The position numbers and the translations under genes are program-made. A stretch of DNA of 64,000 bases, from NCBI RefSeq assembly GCF_963678635.1, contig NC_087069.1, forward strand, positions 19,688,660 to 19,752,659, read 5' to 3'. Below the pieces are notes generated by a model. The model worked only from the letters and a program-made list of their open reading frames with translations, did not search any database and had not been told where the DNA came from. Below are positions 17,837 through 30,205 of the stretch, piece after piece. Source of the stretch: Symsagittifera roscoffensis. Its lineage: Eukaryota > Xenacoelomorpha > Acoela > Convolutidae. How positions within the stretch are numbered: the stretch's first letter is position 1; every line of letters starts with the position of its first letter.

Positions 17837-20800
17837 ATGCCTGCTCTTAACCGAAACGAGAAAGTAAAGTGTGGAGACTGTGGAAATATGTATATTCGTC
17901 AAAACGCAGCTCGACACCGGAAAAATTGTTCTAAAGGAGTTATTTCTTGCCCTGATTGTAAGTATTTTACTTATAATCAACAAGAAATGAGCTATCATAT
18001 GGCTAAGAAGCATGCTCCAGCAAGTTCCAGGCAATCAACGGTGTGTTCTTCTTGTGAGCAAGAGTTCCCGAGTTACTACTCTCTCCAGCAACATCGGAGA
18101 AAGGAACATGGAGTAAAACAACGGAAGCCAAGTGATACGGTAGCCAACTTGAACAAGATTGTGGAGGAAGAAGGGGAAGATGGTGAAAAACTAAAGGAGG
18201 AACTTGGTGCATGTCAACATTTTCTGGTGGATACGGAGATGGAAAATGGGAGACATAAGGTATTTAACTTCCAAATGTCCAAGTTAGATACTAAAATCAT
18301 TAACGAGAAACTTGAAGAAGTCTTCAATAAGCTCGACTCTGCCGCAAAAATCAATATTGCTCTGGGTTTTGTTCTTCGAAATATTGAGACTGGTGAATAT
18401 CGATATTTCTACGCTCATGAAAACAATACTCTATTTGAAAAATCCCATTTACTTTGTACGAAAGCGGATTTGATAACAATCCAAGGAAAAGTAGAAAAAT
18501 TTGATATTGTGGAACAATGTACACAAGAACGCCAGAACACAAAGTGGCGATTCAAGTTGATTACTAACGTTACAATTTTTGCTGCTTTGCTGAAAAACAT
18601 CCCAATGGGATGTCCAGATTCTGTCTTACCCGAACCTCTACTGAAAAACCATTCTGTTAACTGTCTTTTATCTAACAAGGACAAGGAACCTTACAAAGAT
18701 CATTTGTGTCTATTCCGCGCATTGGCCATGTACATGAACGGACACAATGATCTCGACACTCACACCTCCAGATATTTTACAGAATTCATAACAAAATCTG
18801 GTTATGATCCTAAGAATTTTCGTGGAGTTTCCGTTGAAGACTTACCTGTTGTCGAGGAAATAATTGGACGCAACATCTTTATTTACGATTTTGATATTCA
18901 AGAAGGAGAATATGTGGGAGAACTAGCACGAAGAAGTATTGGTAGATTTGATAAAACAGTGAAATTACTGAGATTCAACAATCATATCATTCATACAAAT
19001 GATATAGATAGCTTCTTTAAGTGTTTCCGGTGCCCTAGTTGTGATAGTTTCTTCAAAAGATCCGAGTTTCTCAACAAACATCTTCTGAGATGTAAGGATC
19101 GTGTGAAACATATTTACCCAAAGAACGTATATGAGCTTCGCGAAACCCTGTTTGAAAAGCTAGAAGGATTCAATCTTCCAGTTTCCGGTGATAAAAAACT
19201 CTTCAAAAACCTAGCAATTTTCGATTTTGAGTCGATATGTGTTCCTACAGAAGAACTAAAAGAAACACAAACTACTTCCTGGATAGGAAAACATGTTCCT
19301 ATTTCAGTATCTATATCATCGAATCTGATTGATGAACCCATCTTCTTGTACAACAAGGATCCACAGAACTTGATAATTGATTTTGTATCCAACCTCGAGC
19401 TGCTGGCTGAACAAAGTAAGCTAGAAATGAGAAAAAAATTTCAAGATATTGAAGTTGCTGTCAATGAAAGAATGAAAAAAATCTTTGATCAATTGAATGA
19501 GCGAGGTCAGAATTTTTCAAGTAACAAGTTTGAGTACGAAGACGAATGTATTGAAGATTCGGAAGAAGCAGATATGTCAACACAATTTTTGCGAATTCAG
19601 AAAAATCAACTCATCGATTTGAAACAACATCTGGAGAGATATATAAATACTTTACCTGTTTTTGGATTTAACAGCGGTAGATATGATTTAAATTTGATCA
19701 AGTCCTACTTAATCCCTTATTTGATTCGCGATAAAGAACAAGAAACATCCGTCATCAAAAAAGCAAATGATTTTATATCTTTCAAGTTTGGAGATGTACA
19801 ATTTCTTGACATTATGAAATTTCTGGGTGGAGCAACAACTCTGGACTCATTTCTCAAAGCTTATAAAGCTAGTGAAACAAAAGGTTTCTTTCCTTATGAG
19901 TGGTTTGACAACCCTGACAAACTTGATTTTCCAGGACTGCCTCCATATGAAGCATTTTTCAGTAAACTTAGAAACAACAATCCTCTAGACAAAGACTTTA
20001 CTGATTATGAAAAACTGAGGAAGAGTGGACTTGATGAACAGCAAGCACTGAAAAAGCTTCAAATCAAGACTGTACCCCCATCTGGACTAGATAATTACAG
20101 TTACTTACAACAAACTTGGCAGAAAAACGGAATGACTGTGTTCAAAGACTTTTTGCAGTGGTACAACAACAAAGATGTAGTTCCAACACTGGAAGCAATG
20201 CAAAAAATGATCCAATTTTATCATAACAAAGGGATAGACATGTTGAAACTTGGATGTACACTTCCAAATCTAGCAAACATATGTCTACACAAATCTACAA
20301 ATTACAAGTTTTATCCATTTTGCGAAAGTGATAAAGATTTGTGTGAAAAAATACGAGAAGACATGACTGGTGGACCTTCCATTGTTTTCACTCGAAAAGC
20401 TGTTGTAGACGAAACTTTTATCAGAGATTCATCAAATATTTGTAAGTCAATCGTTGGAATTGATGCGAGCCAGCTTTACCCCTATTCAATGTGTCAAGAT
20501 ATGCCAACAGGACTGTATACGCGATGGGAGTTTGACACTGATATGCAGAAATTCAAGGCTAGACATAATCGAACTCGCAACTTTGAGAATATGGTGATGT
20601 CTTTCTACCAAGAATCAAGACCAGAATGTGAAATTGAGAGCTTTTTTACATCTGGAAAACAGAAGAAAATTGACTGTTTTAATGTGGACGGTTACTGTGA
20701 TCACTGTAAAACAGTATTCGAAGCAATGGGATGCTACTATCACTTTTGTTCTTGTCAAGAAACTCGCCCCTCCTTAACAGAACAGGATATCGAGCGAGGA

Positions 20801-22189
20801 AATAAGAAGAGAGAAATGGATGATATGCGACGAGAATACATTCAAGAGAAAGGATACAAAGTTGAAGAAATGTGGGAGTGTGACTGGTGGGAAAGTTTCA
20901 AAACCGATGAAAAGATCAAAAATCACGTCAGAACCCACTTTCCCTACAAAAGACCTCTTTCTACAGACTCTCTTCTAGCAAAGATAAAAGATGGATCTCT
21001 TTTTGGTTACGTTCAGTGCGACTTGGTTGTTCCAGATGAACTGAAATCGAAATTTGCGAATTTTCCTCCAATTTTTAAAAATACTGAGGTCGGAAGAGAT
21101 GATATTGGAGAATACATGAAAAACTATGCGATCGAGAACGAAATGTTAAAGCATCCTCAGAGAATGCTTATATCTAGCTTCAAGCTAGAAAATGGAACAG
21201 TTATAACTCCTCTCTTCAACTTTTATTTGGAACTTGGCTTGCAATGCACCAAAATTTATCGTTTTGTTGAATATTCTCCTCGGAAGTGTTTCAATAATTT
21301 CGTTCAATCGGTGGTTGATGCAAGAAGAGAAGGAGATGAAAACCCTTTATCAGGAGTTGTAGCAGAAACAATGAAGCTCTTGGGTAATTCCTCCTATGGA
21401 TATCAGATCATGGATAGATCCAGGCATACAATCACGAAGTATCTGAACGATGAAAAAACTCACAAGGCAATCAATGAACCACTGTTTAAGAGACTTAACA
21501 CAGTTGAGAAGGACTTATATGAGGTGGAGTTATTGAAGTCAACCATTGAGCACAGAGAACCCATCATTGTTGGTTTTTTCATACTTCAGTATGCAAAACT
21601 GAGAATGTTGGAACTCTACTACAACTTCTTTGACAAGTTCTGTGATGTAAATAAATTTGAAGAGTTGGAGATGGATACAGACTCACTTTACTTGGCACTT
21701 GCAGAAGAAAATTTGTACGATTGCATCCAACCAGATAAGAGAGCTGCTTGGGAAAAAATGAGGGAGAGTGATTGCACAGATTCCTTCAAGGCGGATGCAA
21801 AATCTAATTTCTTTCCTCGAACGTGTTGTAGTATCCATAAAAAACATGATAAGCGGGAGCCGGGACTTTTCAAAGAAGAATTTAGGTGCACAGAAATGCT
21901 CTGTTTATGTAGTAAGACATATTGCTGCTATGACAACAAGTCAGACAAATTCAAATTTAGCAGCAAAGGATTGAATAAGCGGGTTCTAGAAGACTCTGGA
22001 GATGGACCTTTAACAAAGTATAGGAGAGTACTCGATGAAGCTATCAACTTAACATCTACTAATAGAGGATTCAGAACTATAAATCATATGGTTGCTACAT
22101 ATGAACAGACAAAGAAAGGACTAAGTTATTTTTATCCAAAAAGACAAGTGCAAGATGATGGAATTCATACAAAACCATTGGACTTATAA
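17837..22189 (+). CDS. polB: Protein-primed-type family B DNA polymerase, Polinton/adintovirus class
   Basis: This intact 1450-residue protein would copy the element's own DNA, probably in the nucleus. In order it has zinc fingers (C12-C15-H27-C31; C38-C41-H54-H59; C70-C73-H86-H91), a Cys/His segment with DHLCLFRALA near 286-296 and NNHIIHTND near 380 that resembles the OTU-like region of related polymerases, and another finger at ~396-425. Exonuclease motif I is DFE at 463-465. Polymerase motif A is GIDASQLYPYS with D876, motif B is KLLGNSSYG at 1180-1188, and motif C is MDTDS at 1279-1283. Between A and B there is an insert with GCYYHFC and EMWECDWW (about 967-1014), typical of Polinton-type polymerases. 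A T-run ending in AG just before the ATG may be a 3' splice site in the leader. All key catalytic residues are present. Confidence 0.96.
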   Translation: MPALNRNEKVKCGDCGNMYIRQNAARHRKNCSKGVISCPDCKYFTYNQQEMSYHMAKKHAPASSRQSTVCSSCEQEFPSYYSLQQHRRKEHGVKQRKPSDTVANLNKIVEEEGEDGEKLKEELGACQHFLVDTEMENGRHKVFNFQMSKLDTKIINEKLEEVFNKLDSAAKINIALGFVLRNIETGEYRYFYAHENNTLFEKSHLLCTKADLITIQGKVEKFDIVEQCTQERQNTKWRFKLITNVTIFAALLKNIPMGCPDSVLPEPLLKNHSVNCLLSNKDKEPYKDHLCLFRALAMYMNGHNDLDTHTSRYFTEFITKSGYDPKNFRGVSVEDLPVVEEIIGRNIFIYDFDIQEGEYVGELARRSIGRFDKTVKLLRFNNHIIHTNDIDSFFKCFRCPSCDSFFKRSEFLNKHLLRCKDRVKHIYPKNVYELRETLFEKLEGFNLPVSGDKKLFKNLAIFDFESICVPTEELKETQTTSWIGKHVPISVSISSNLIDEPIFLYNKDPQNLIIDFVSNLELLAEQSKLEMRKKFQDIEVAVNERMKKIFDQLNERGQNFSSNKFEYEDECIEDSEEADMSTQFLRIQKNQLIDLKQHLERYINTLPVFGFNSGRYDLNLIKSYLIPYLIRDKEQETSVIKKANDFISFKFGDVQFLDIMKFLGGATTLDSFLKAYKASETKGFFPYEWFDNPDKLDFPGLPPYEAFFSKLRNNNPLDKDFTDYEKLRKSGLDEQQALKKLQIKTVPPSGLDNYSYLQQTWQKNGMTVFKDFLQWYNNKDVVPTLEAMQKMIQFYHNKGIDMLKLGCTLPNLANICLHKSTNYKFYPFCESDKDLCEKIREDMTGGPSIVFTRKAVVDETFIRDSSNICKSIVGIDASQLYPYSMCQDMPTGLYTRWEFDTDMQKFKARHNRTRNFENMVMSFYQESRPECEIESFFTSGKQKKIDCFNVDGYCDHCKTVFEAMGCYYHFCSCQETRPSLTEQDIERGNKKREMDDMRREYIQEKGYKVEEMWECDWWESFKTDEKIKNHVRTHFPYKRPLSTDSLLAKIKDGSLFGYVQCDLVVPDELKSKFANFPPIFKNTEVGRDDIGEYMKNYAIENEMLKHPQRMLISSFKLENGTVITPLFNFYLELGLQCTKIYRFVEYSPRKCFNNFVQSVVDARREGDENPLSGVVAETMKLLGNSSYGYQIMDRSRHTITKYLNDEKTHKAINEPLFKRLNTVEKDLYEVELLKSTIEHREPIIVGFFILQYAKLRMLELYYNFFDKFCDVNKFEELEMDTDSLYLALAEENLYDCIQPDKRAAWEKMRESDCTDSFKADAKSNFFPRTCCSIHKKHDKREPGLFKEEFRCTEMLCLCSKTYCCYDNKSDKFKFSSKGLNKRVLEDSGDGPLTKYRRVLDEAINLTSTNRGFRTINHMVATYEQTKKGLSYFYPKRQVQDDGIHTKPLDL

Positions 22190-22203
22190 GAACTCTTCTG
22201 ATG

Positions 22204-22209
22204 TAATAA
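22204..22209 (+). terminator. Polyadenylation signal of the polymerase gene
   Basis: AATAAA lies 14 bases after the polymerase stop codon. Further AATAAAA and AATAAATT copies follow at about 22240 and 22400, before the inverted repeat. Confidence 0.5.
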
Positions 22210-22432
22210 ATTATATAAGATGTCTTATTATTATGGTTTCATGATAATAAAATGTAAATTATTGCGGTAAACTTATTATACGATGCAGTGATTTATGTAT
22301 TTTCTTTGTAATTTAATTTTTTTCTCTCAAAAAATCAATTTTTTTCGAAGTCTCTGTAGGTTCAGAACAGATTCAGATACGTAGAAAGAAAAAGTATCTA
22401 ATAAATTTTTATTAGATCAAATTAAACAAAAT

Positions 22433-22832
22433 CTTATCGTGTTTTGAACTTTTTCGAAAAAATTTTCATAAAAATTCCAAATTTTTGCACAAAAACTCTT
22501 ACCATTGACTTACCATGCACCAAAAAACTAAATACATAACCTTTATTCTACAATCTACACGTAATTAACAATTAACTGTTCCCAATTAGTTAACGCGCGC
22601 CAAAAACTTTGCGAAAAAAATAAACAAAAACCAAAAAATTTTCGTTTTTCTTACCATTATCTTACCATCACACAAACCATAAAACCTTACCATCCGTATT
22701 CCCTATCTTAATACATTGTAGACTCTATACCCAATCTTAATACATAGCCTGCAGACCGGATGCTCTATTCCCTATCTTAATACATGTTGGTCTGCAGGGA
22801 CCCCCCCCTGATCACCTCCAACATCTACTACT
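22433..22832 (-). repeat. Right terminal inverted repeat, 400 bp
   Basis: It mirrors 6771-7170 and begins 243 bp after the stop codon of the polymerase gene. The iterons and the C-run near the tip are all kept. Confidence 0.95.
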
Positions 22833-22838
22833 TACAAA
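22833..22838. repeat. Target-site duplication, right (TACAAA)
   Basis: This is the partner of 6765-6770. It follows the last base of the right inverted repeat and fixes the right end of the element. Confidence 0.88.
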
Positions 22839-23478
22839 AATGAACTTTTTTTGCAAATTTTTTTTTTGAGTTGTGACATTCGACCAGAATGGCGCCAAAA
22901 TGAACGGCAAAATCGAAATTTTAAAAGAGCAGCCGAGTGAAAAAATTGGCAGTTTCGATGAATTAACAGTGCTAATCATGCAATTTGACGAATTGGGAGA
23001 GCTTAATTTGAAGAGACGAAGTAATTTTTAAAAACTCGTTTGAAAATAGACATGTCACGACCTTGAAATTTCGCGAACACTGAAAACCGCGAAAATCAGA
23101 ACAGACCATTTTTCTCTGGAAAATAGCAACATAGACTCTCGATAGTGAAAAATAGACGTCAGAACTGTATTGAAATTACGATCGAGACTGTCCGAATTGT
23201 AACGATTGTGACTGTACAAGAAGACCGCTTTTTGTCCGGATTCCAAAATCCGGTAGGGCCTCGGGAAGAAAACTGAGAGTGTATTTAAGCAACTTTTAGC
23301 TTCCGCATATGTCCTGAATTTAATTAACTAACATAAAAATTCGTTTTCGGATAATGAGAAGCTAGGAGTTGAGGGAAAGGGTTGATCCATTTTCGATGGA
23401 TATGATGATTTTTATCTACTGAACAAAAACAAAAGTAATATGATGATAAGTAGTTGCCATGTTTAAAGGAGTGACCTC
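22839..23478. other. Non-coding right flank of the 16-kb element
   Basis: This was joined to the sequence ending at 6764 before insertion. No gene or clear repeat is seen, and the open frames are short and unconvincing. Confidence 0.5.
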
Positions 23479-26400
23479 GTGGTCTGGGAAAACTGAGACC
23501 CAGCCAAGAGCTCACTATTTGCATGTAATTAAGTTAATCTGCGCATTCTGGTCCATAGCCCAAAAGCAGTTACGACTTTGTCGACCCGATGTTGGAGGAC
23601 CACACATAGAACTGGCTTTGGTAGAGACGGTTAAAAGCATATGAAGATGTGTTAAGACGCTAGCCAGTCGTTTCATATCCTAGCTTTATTTTCCGTCGAT
23701 AAGTACTTTCGGGCAAATGTTACAAGTTTTGAAATTTGTGCTCACATATTGGCGCTGAAAAACACCAAAAACTAACTTTACTCAAGTAAAACTGAAGTTT
23801 CACGTCTTAAAATAAGTACAAATAAAAAACTAGAGAAAGCCTCTACCTTCACCTTAATTAGACAAAAGATCAAATAATTCCAAACTGGTTTTTCTCGACA
23901 ACGGGAAAGTTTTCAAAATTAGTTTGATATCGTTCAAATCTCGACTGAAGGGCATTAATATGATATATCACTTGATCTTTTCCAATGACCGAGGCCTTAG
24001 AGCAAGGCCTTAGAGACGAAGACGTGTCACAGAGCCGAAAGCTCGAAAAATAATGTCACCCCGCAACCTAAATTCCGAATAGCCGAACAAACCATTTCGT
24101 TCCCGGATAGCCTAAATTTTTCTAAAATCCCCGATAACCCAAAACAACAATTCGCTCCACGCCAAGAAAAATTGCTCAAAATAAACAACACAAAGGCGAA
24201 GCAGAGTACTGCACCATTTGCGATTCAAAAATGAATGACTATCACTACCTGCAGATGAAATGACAAAAAAAAACTTTTTTTTATTTCAAAAAACTATATA
24301 AAATAGCAAAAAGTCTGAAACTTGGATAAGAAGTACTTGCGCCTTTCCAAATATTGCAAGCACAGGCGAAGCTAGACTTCACTTTGCTTACAATTCAACA
24401 CATGCAACGCAGGGAATTGAATCGTGTAACATTCGCCCAAACAGTGGTCTTGGTAAACTGAGACCCAGCCATGAGCTCACTATTTTGCATGTAATTAAGT
24501 TAATCTGCGCATTCTGGCCGATAGCCCAAAAACAGTTATGACTTTTTCGACCCCATGTTAGAGGACCACACATAGAACTGGCTTTGGTAGAGACGGTTAA
24601 AAGCATATGAAGCTGTGTTAGGACGCTAGCCAGTCGTTTCATAACCTAGCTTTATTTTCCGTCGATATGTACTTCCGGTCGAATGTTACAAATTCTGAAA
24701 TTTGTGCACCCATATTGGCGCTGAAAAACTACAAAAACTAACTTTACTCAAGTAAAACTAAAGTTTCACGGCTAAAAATAAGTACAAATAAAAAACTAGT
24801 GTAAGCCTGTACATCCACCTTAATTAGACAAAAGATCAAATAATTCCAAACTGGTTTTTCTCGACAACGGGAAAGTTTTCAAAATTAGTTTGTATTGTTC
24901 AAATCTCGACTGAAGGGCATTAATATGATATATCACTTGATCTTTTCCAATGTCCGAGGCCTTAGAGCATGGCCTTAGAGACGAAGACGTGTTACAGAGC
25001 CGAAAGCTCGAAAAATAAAGTCACCCCGCAACCTAAATTCCGAATAGCCGAACAAACCATTTCGTTCCCGGATAGCCTAAATTTTTCTAAAATCCCCGAT
25101 AACCCAAAACAACAATTCGCTCCACGCCAAGAAAAATTGCTCAAAATAAACAACACAAAGGCGAAGCAGAGTACTGCACCATTTGCGATTCAAAAATGAA
25201 TGACTATCACTACCTGCAGATGAAATGACAAAAAAAAACTTTTTTTTATTTCAAAAAACTATATAAAATAGCAAAAAGTCTGAAACTTGGATAAGAAGTA
25301 CTTGCGCCTTTCCAAACATTGCAAGAACAGGCGAAGCTAGGCTTCACTTTGCTTACAATTCAACACATGCAACGCAGGGAATTGAATCGTGTAACATTCG
25401 CCCAAACATTCGCCCAAACAGTGGTCTTGGTAAACTGAGACCCAGCCATGAGCTCACTATTTTGCATGTAAGTAAGTTAATCTGCGCATTCTGGCCGATA
25501 GCCCAAAAACAGTTATGACTTTTTCGACCCCATGTTAGAGGACCACACATAGAACTGGCTTTGGTAGAGACGGTTAAAAGCATATGAAGCTGTGTTAGGA
25601 CGCTAGCCAGTCGTTTCATAACCTAGCTTTTTTTTCCGTCGATATGTACTTCCGGTCGAATGTTACAAATTCTGAAATTTGTGCACCCATATTGGCGCTG
25701 AAAAACTACAAAAACTAACTTTACTCAAGTAAAACTAAAGTTTCACGGCGAAAAATAAGTACAAATAAAAAACTAGTGTAAGCCTGTACATTCACCTTAA
25801 TTAGACAAAAGATCAAATAACTCCAAACTGGTTTTTCTCGACAAAGGGAAAGTTTTCAAAATTAGTTTGATATTGTTCAAGTCTTGACTGAAGGGCTTTA
25901 ATATGATATATCACTTGATCTTTTCCAATGACCGAGGCCTTAGAGCGAGGCCTTAGAGACGGAGACGTGTCACAGAGCCAAAAGCTCGAAAAATATTGTC
26001 ACCCCGCAACCTAAATTCCGAATAGCCGAACAAATCATTTCGTTCCCGGATAGCCTTAATTTTTCTAAAATCCCCGATAACCCAACACAACAATTCGCTC
26101 CACGCCAAAAAAATTGCTCAAAATAAACAAAACAAAGGCAAAGCACAGTTTCGCACCATTTGCGATTCAAAAATGAATGACTATCACTACCTGCAGATGA
26201 AGTGAGAAAAAAAATTTTTTTTTAGTTCAAAAACTGTATAAAATAGCAAAAAGTCTGAACTTTGGATAAGAAGTACTTGCACCTTTCCAAATATTGCAAG
26301 CACAGGCGGGGCGAGGCTTCACTTTGCTTACAATTCAACACATGCAACGCAGGGAATTGAACCGTGTAACATTCGCCCAAACATTCGCCCAAAAAGTGGT

Positions 26401-27340
26401 CGGGGAAACTGAGACACAGCCATTAGCTCACTATTTTGCATTTAAATAAGTTAATCTGCGCATTCTGGCCGATAGCCCAAAAACAGTTATGACTTTTTCG
26501 ACCCCATGTTAGAGGACCACACATAGAACTGGCTTTGGTAGAGACGGTTAAAAGCATATGAAGCTGTGTTAAGACGCTAGCCAGTCGTTTCATAACATAG
26601 CTTTATTTTCCTTCGATATGTATTTCCGGTCAAATGTTACAAGTTTTGAAATTTATGCTCCCATATTGGCGCTGAAAAACTACAAAAACTAACTTTACTC
26701 AAGTAAAACTAAAGTTTCACGGCTAAAAATAAGCACAAAAAAAAACTAGTGTAAGTCTGTACATTCGCCCTAATAAGTTAAAAGATCAAATAATTCCAAA
26801 CTGGTTTTTCTCGACAAAGGGAAAGTTTTCAAAATTAGTTTGATTTCGTTCAAGTCTTGACTGAAGGGCTTTAATATGATATACCACTCGATGTTTTCCA
26901 ATTACCGAGGCCTTAGGTCGAGGCCTTAGAGGCGGAGACGTATCACAGAGCAGAATGCTCGAAAAATAATTTCACCCCGCAACCTAAATTCCGAATAGCC
27001 GAACAAACCATTTCGTTCCCGGATAGCCTAAATTTTTCTAAAATCCCCGATAACCCAAAACAACAATTCGCTCCACGCCAAAAAAAATTGCTCAAAATAA
27101 ACAACACAAAGGCAAAGCAGAGTTTTGCACCATTTGCGATTCAAAAATGAATGACTATCACTACCTGCAGATGAAGTGACAAAAAAAACTTTTTTTTTTA
27201 TTTCAAAAAACCATTTAAATTGCAAAAAATCTGAAATTTGGATGTGAAGTACTTGCGCCTTTCCAAATATTGCATGCACAGGCGAGACGAGGCTTCACTT
27301 TACTTGCAAATCAACACATTCAAATGAGCCCAAACATTAC
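23479..27340. repeat. Tandem satellite, four monomers of ~970 bp
   Basis: Units start at 23479, 24443, 25421 and 26396 with GTGGTC(T) and the phrase AACTGAGACCCAGCC. Spacings are 964, 978 and 975 bp; the fourth unit is cut at about 27340. The middle pair are the most alike, and the first and last are more diverged, as expected for an array renewed from within. Each unit carries a doubled GGCCTTAGAG(C/A) element. The reading frames inside are by-products of the repeat. Confidence 0.9.
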
Positions 27341-28299
27341 ACAGTGACGGAGCGTAGGCAAAACACCTACTGACGACTGGCGGGCGTCAGTTTCTTCCTA
27401 AATTCTTCTCGTTTTTTTTTCCTCGTCTAGTCCTAGCCAGTCCGTTTTCTTATCTGTTTAGGCCTATGTAAAAAGTTACTATTTTGAGCCATCAGCCAAA
27501 CGACTTTTGATCACCTTTCGTTACATGCGAATATAAACACATAGCTGGGTCTCAGATCCGCAGGTTAAGTGATTACCATTAAAAACTCGGCTCAGAATCC
27601 ATTTTTTACTATGTTTTGAATGATAGTTTTGTGTTAAATGTTAAATCCATTGGGGTTGAATTGACTTTTCCTCATTTCTAGCTACTCATTCTCTGAAATA
27701 TTATGTAAAATCGGAGTTAATTCAACTATCATCACAGCAGCTAAAACGTACGTTCAAGAATCTCACACTGTATTTAACATTCTCTGGACTTTGGGCCTCT
27801 AATTCCGTTTCCCCTCAGAGATACGTCGTTATCACTCCAATCTCGTGATACTGGAGGGTACGGATCCGCTTCGGCTGTCCCACTGAAGCCTCCTTTCCTC
27901 TTATCTTCTTCAGCTAAGTGTCATATTGTGTGTTGTTATCACGATCAGAGGCTTCCTTTTTCTCGTGTTTTTCTCCAATTGTTTTCCGTCTTTTTATTTT
28001 GGCGCGTCTTTTTGTCCTTATCTGGGCAAAAATGGCCATTTTTACGTTTCTCAGAAATACTCCAGTCCAAATGGAAATTTTGAAAATTTAAAATTCTGGA
28101 ATAATCCTACCCTCCTTTTCATAAAAAGTTAGTAGCAAACGTCGCTAATGCCTGGTTTCGTTCTCGTCGGAGGGTTTGTCTGTGCTAATCCGGGGGAGTG
28201 GCACACCGACGGTTATGGAGATAAAAACTGTAGTAAAAATTTCGAAAAAATTGATCAACCACACAATTTTTCCAAAGCAATTTCTCCCATTGTTTTTTT
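27341..28299. other. Non-coding region between satellite and family A copy 2
   Basis: No gene is seen. GCTGGGTCTCAG at about 27544 is the reverse complement of the start of the satellite monomer, so a short inverted piece of the satellite may lie here. Confidence 0.4.
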
Positions 28300-29718
28300 T
28301 TGTCATGGTGCGATATTCGTTCACTCACGTCATATATAAAGTTAGGAAAAGTAGACCTTATAACCGTTGGCTCAAGGGTCAGGGACACTATCTCTCCTGC
28401 TTTTGCACTTCAATCAGTCGGAGCCAATTCACTGTTCGCCAATGACATGGAACTTTTTTTTAGGTGAAAGGCCATTCCTAAAATACTCACAATCGCTAGG
28501 AAGAAATGAGAACGCCCCAATGGCTAAGTCTCTAAATACCAAAAACAGTCGAACGCCGTCAAAAACAGGCTTGGTTCCTGTTTACCAATAGTTTTTACTG
28601 GACAAGATTTATTTGATCCATTTCAAAAAGATCAACTTCAGATTGGCCTCACCACAAAATAACTGTACGGTGCGCTCACACAAATCAATTTGGTACTCAT
28701 ATAATGGTAAAACTCTGAAACTAGTCCAGGACACGATCAAGTAATATAACTCAAACTCTGGAGGTTTGAATTAGGGTAGTAAGTACAACTCAAGTAATTT
28801 TAGATAATTCCCCATGGGTTTCTGGACCATTGGGTCACCTCAATAAAGGTTAACCTTAATCCAAGCGTAGCACTCACGCATACACTCTCAGTGCTCTCTA
28901 TCAGGAAAAATTCAACTCTACTCATTTTTGAACTTACCTGGCAAATTGCGAACAGCAAATTGAACCAAAATATTTAAAACTTCTTTCGTGTAACCGACTG
29001 GTACATAATACACAAGGGTTGATGTGCTCATCGTGAATTGCCGTAGTCAGATGGGCTCAACACCAAAAAATTGAGATAGAGTACCAGTGGTCATTCACAG
29101 AAGTTCGTTCCTCGTGGAAATTTTATCTATTTTTCAAAAATGACAGCAGTATAAAATTGCCATGCTAAAGCTAAACAGCATTTCCAATTTGGTGTCCGCT
29201 GGCACATTGTTCTTACTTTGGAAGTCTGTTAAAAAAGCTCAGTCTAATAATTGTCATGCCAATCTTGGTATATAAATAGATGTATCTTATAAGATAACAA
29301 TAAATTAGTTTTAAAAATGATTTACTCTCCCAGGTTTTCAACCTGGGATCACACTCTAGCTTGAGTTTTCTTTCCTTGCTTCCAGTCTCAAGAGATCTCC
29401 TGTCATCCTGGTTATATCCTCTTAGTCCACCTTCGTACTGCTGGTTGCGGACGCTTTCTCTGGGTTGATCTGTTTTGACAGCACCATCTCGTCCTCGGAG
29501 CTGATCACTATAGCTTCTCAGGTTTTCAGTGGTTCATGCCCTTGCATTCAGTCTTCTGTTCTGATAGTACTTGGCGGGGTTTTTCAGCATTCTCACTTTC
29601 GCTTCTCTGTTTCGACAAAACTCAATATAAAGATTCATTTTCACATTCATAGACAAGTCCTTTTCCAAGATCGGTTATCTCTCCTTCGTGTTATCTCGTG
29701 ATAACTTGCCTGCCCTCT

Positions 29719-29964
29719 TCAGCCATTTGTAACTCCGTTCCGATGGGTGAATGGAGTTCTTTTGAACGTTGTTGGACCAATTTCTGCCAGGAACGATCGA
29801 TACCGTTTTGCGTGTCTCGTTAAGTGATTCATGGCCAAGAGTTCAGTGTTGCTCAGAACCATATGAGAACCATTTACAAATTCTTTACAAGCTGTCTTTA
29901 ATAATTCCAGCCTCCTGCTATAATCAATTGTACGGATGGGCTCCCTCGTCGGTGATTTTGACAC
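29719..29964 (-). pseudogene. Family A copy 2, conserved C-terminal fragment
   Basis: This open stretch of 81 codons matches 4570-4820 (IDYSRRLELLKTACKEF against IDYSRRLELFEAACKVF, and AEIGPTTFKR against AEIGPEAFKR). It is the best-preserved fragment of the inverted copy. Confidence 0.7.
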
Positions 29965-30205
29965 CTGTATTTTACGAGAATCTCGTCAATCCCTTGTAGT
30001 GCTTACTTGGAGCTTACAGCAAATATCAAGACATTCTGTTGATGATCTGTCAGTCCACTGCATCTGACTTTTTCTGCGTCCCAAATCATACACAAGATAT
30101 TCCTCTCAGGATACAGTAACGTCTGAGCCGTGCAGTGGCTATGATAGTCATCATGTGTCAAGCTGACGCCACAAGTAACGGTTCAAACTCCATCAGTTTT
30201 ACTTG

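Larger units (their letters stand above)
6771..22832. mobile_element. Complete 16,062-bp Polinton/Maverick-type element with family B DNA polymerase
   Basis: The element is bounded by 400-bp terminal inverted repeats that start AGTAGTAGATG and end CATCTACTACT, and it is flanked by the 6-bp direct repeat TACAAA. Long inverted repeats, 5'-AG ends and 6-bp target duplications are the published hallmarks of Polintons. It carries an intact protein-primed-type polymerase at the right end and small genes at 9777-17319. I see no DDE integrase, jelly-roll capsid, packaging ATPase or adenain-like protease, and the left 2.6 kb appears empty. The polymerase and several small genes are intact and the inverted repeats nearly identical, so insertion looks fairly recent. 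It sits just 3' of family A copy 1. Confidence 0.9.

Noticed and set aside
24388-25619. Repeated 84-88-residue minus-strand proteins
   Set aside because: They recur only because the satellite monomer recurs; other monomers break the frame.
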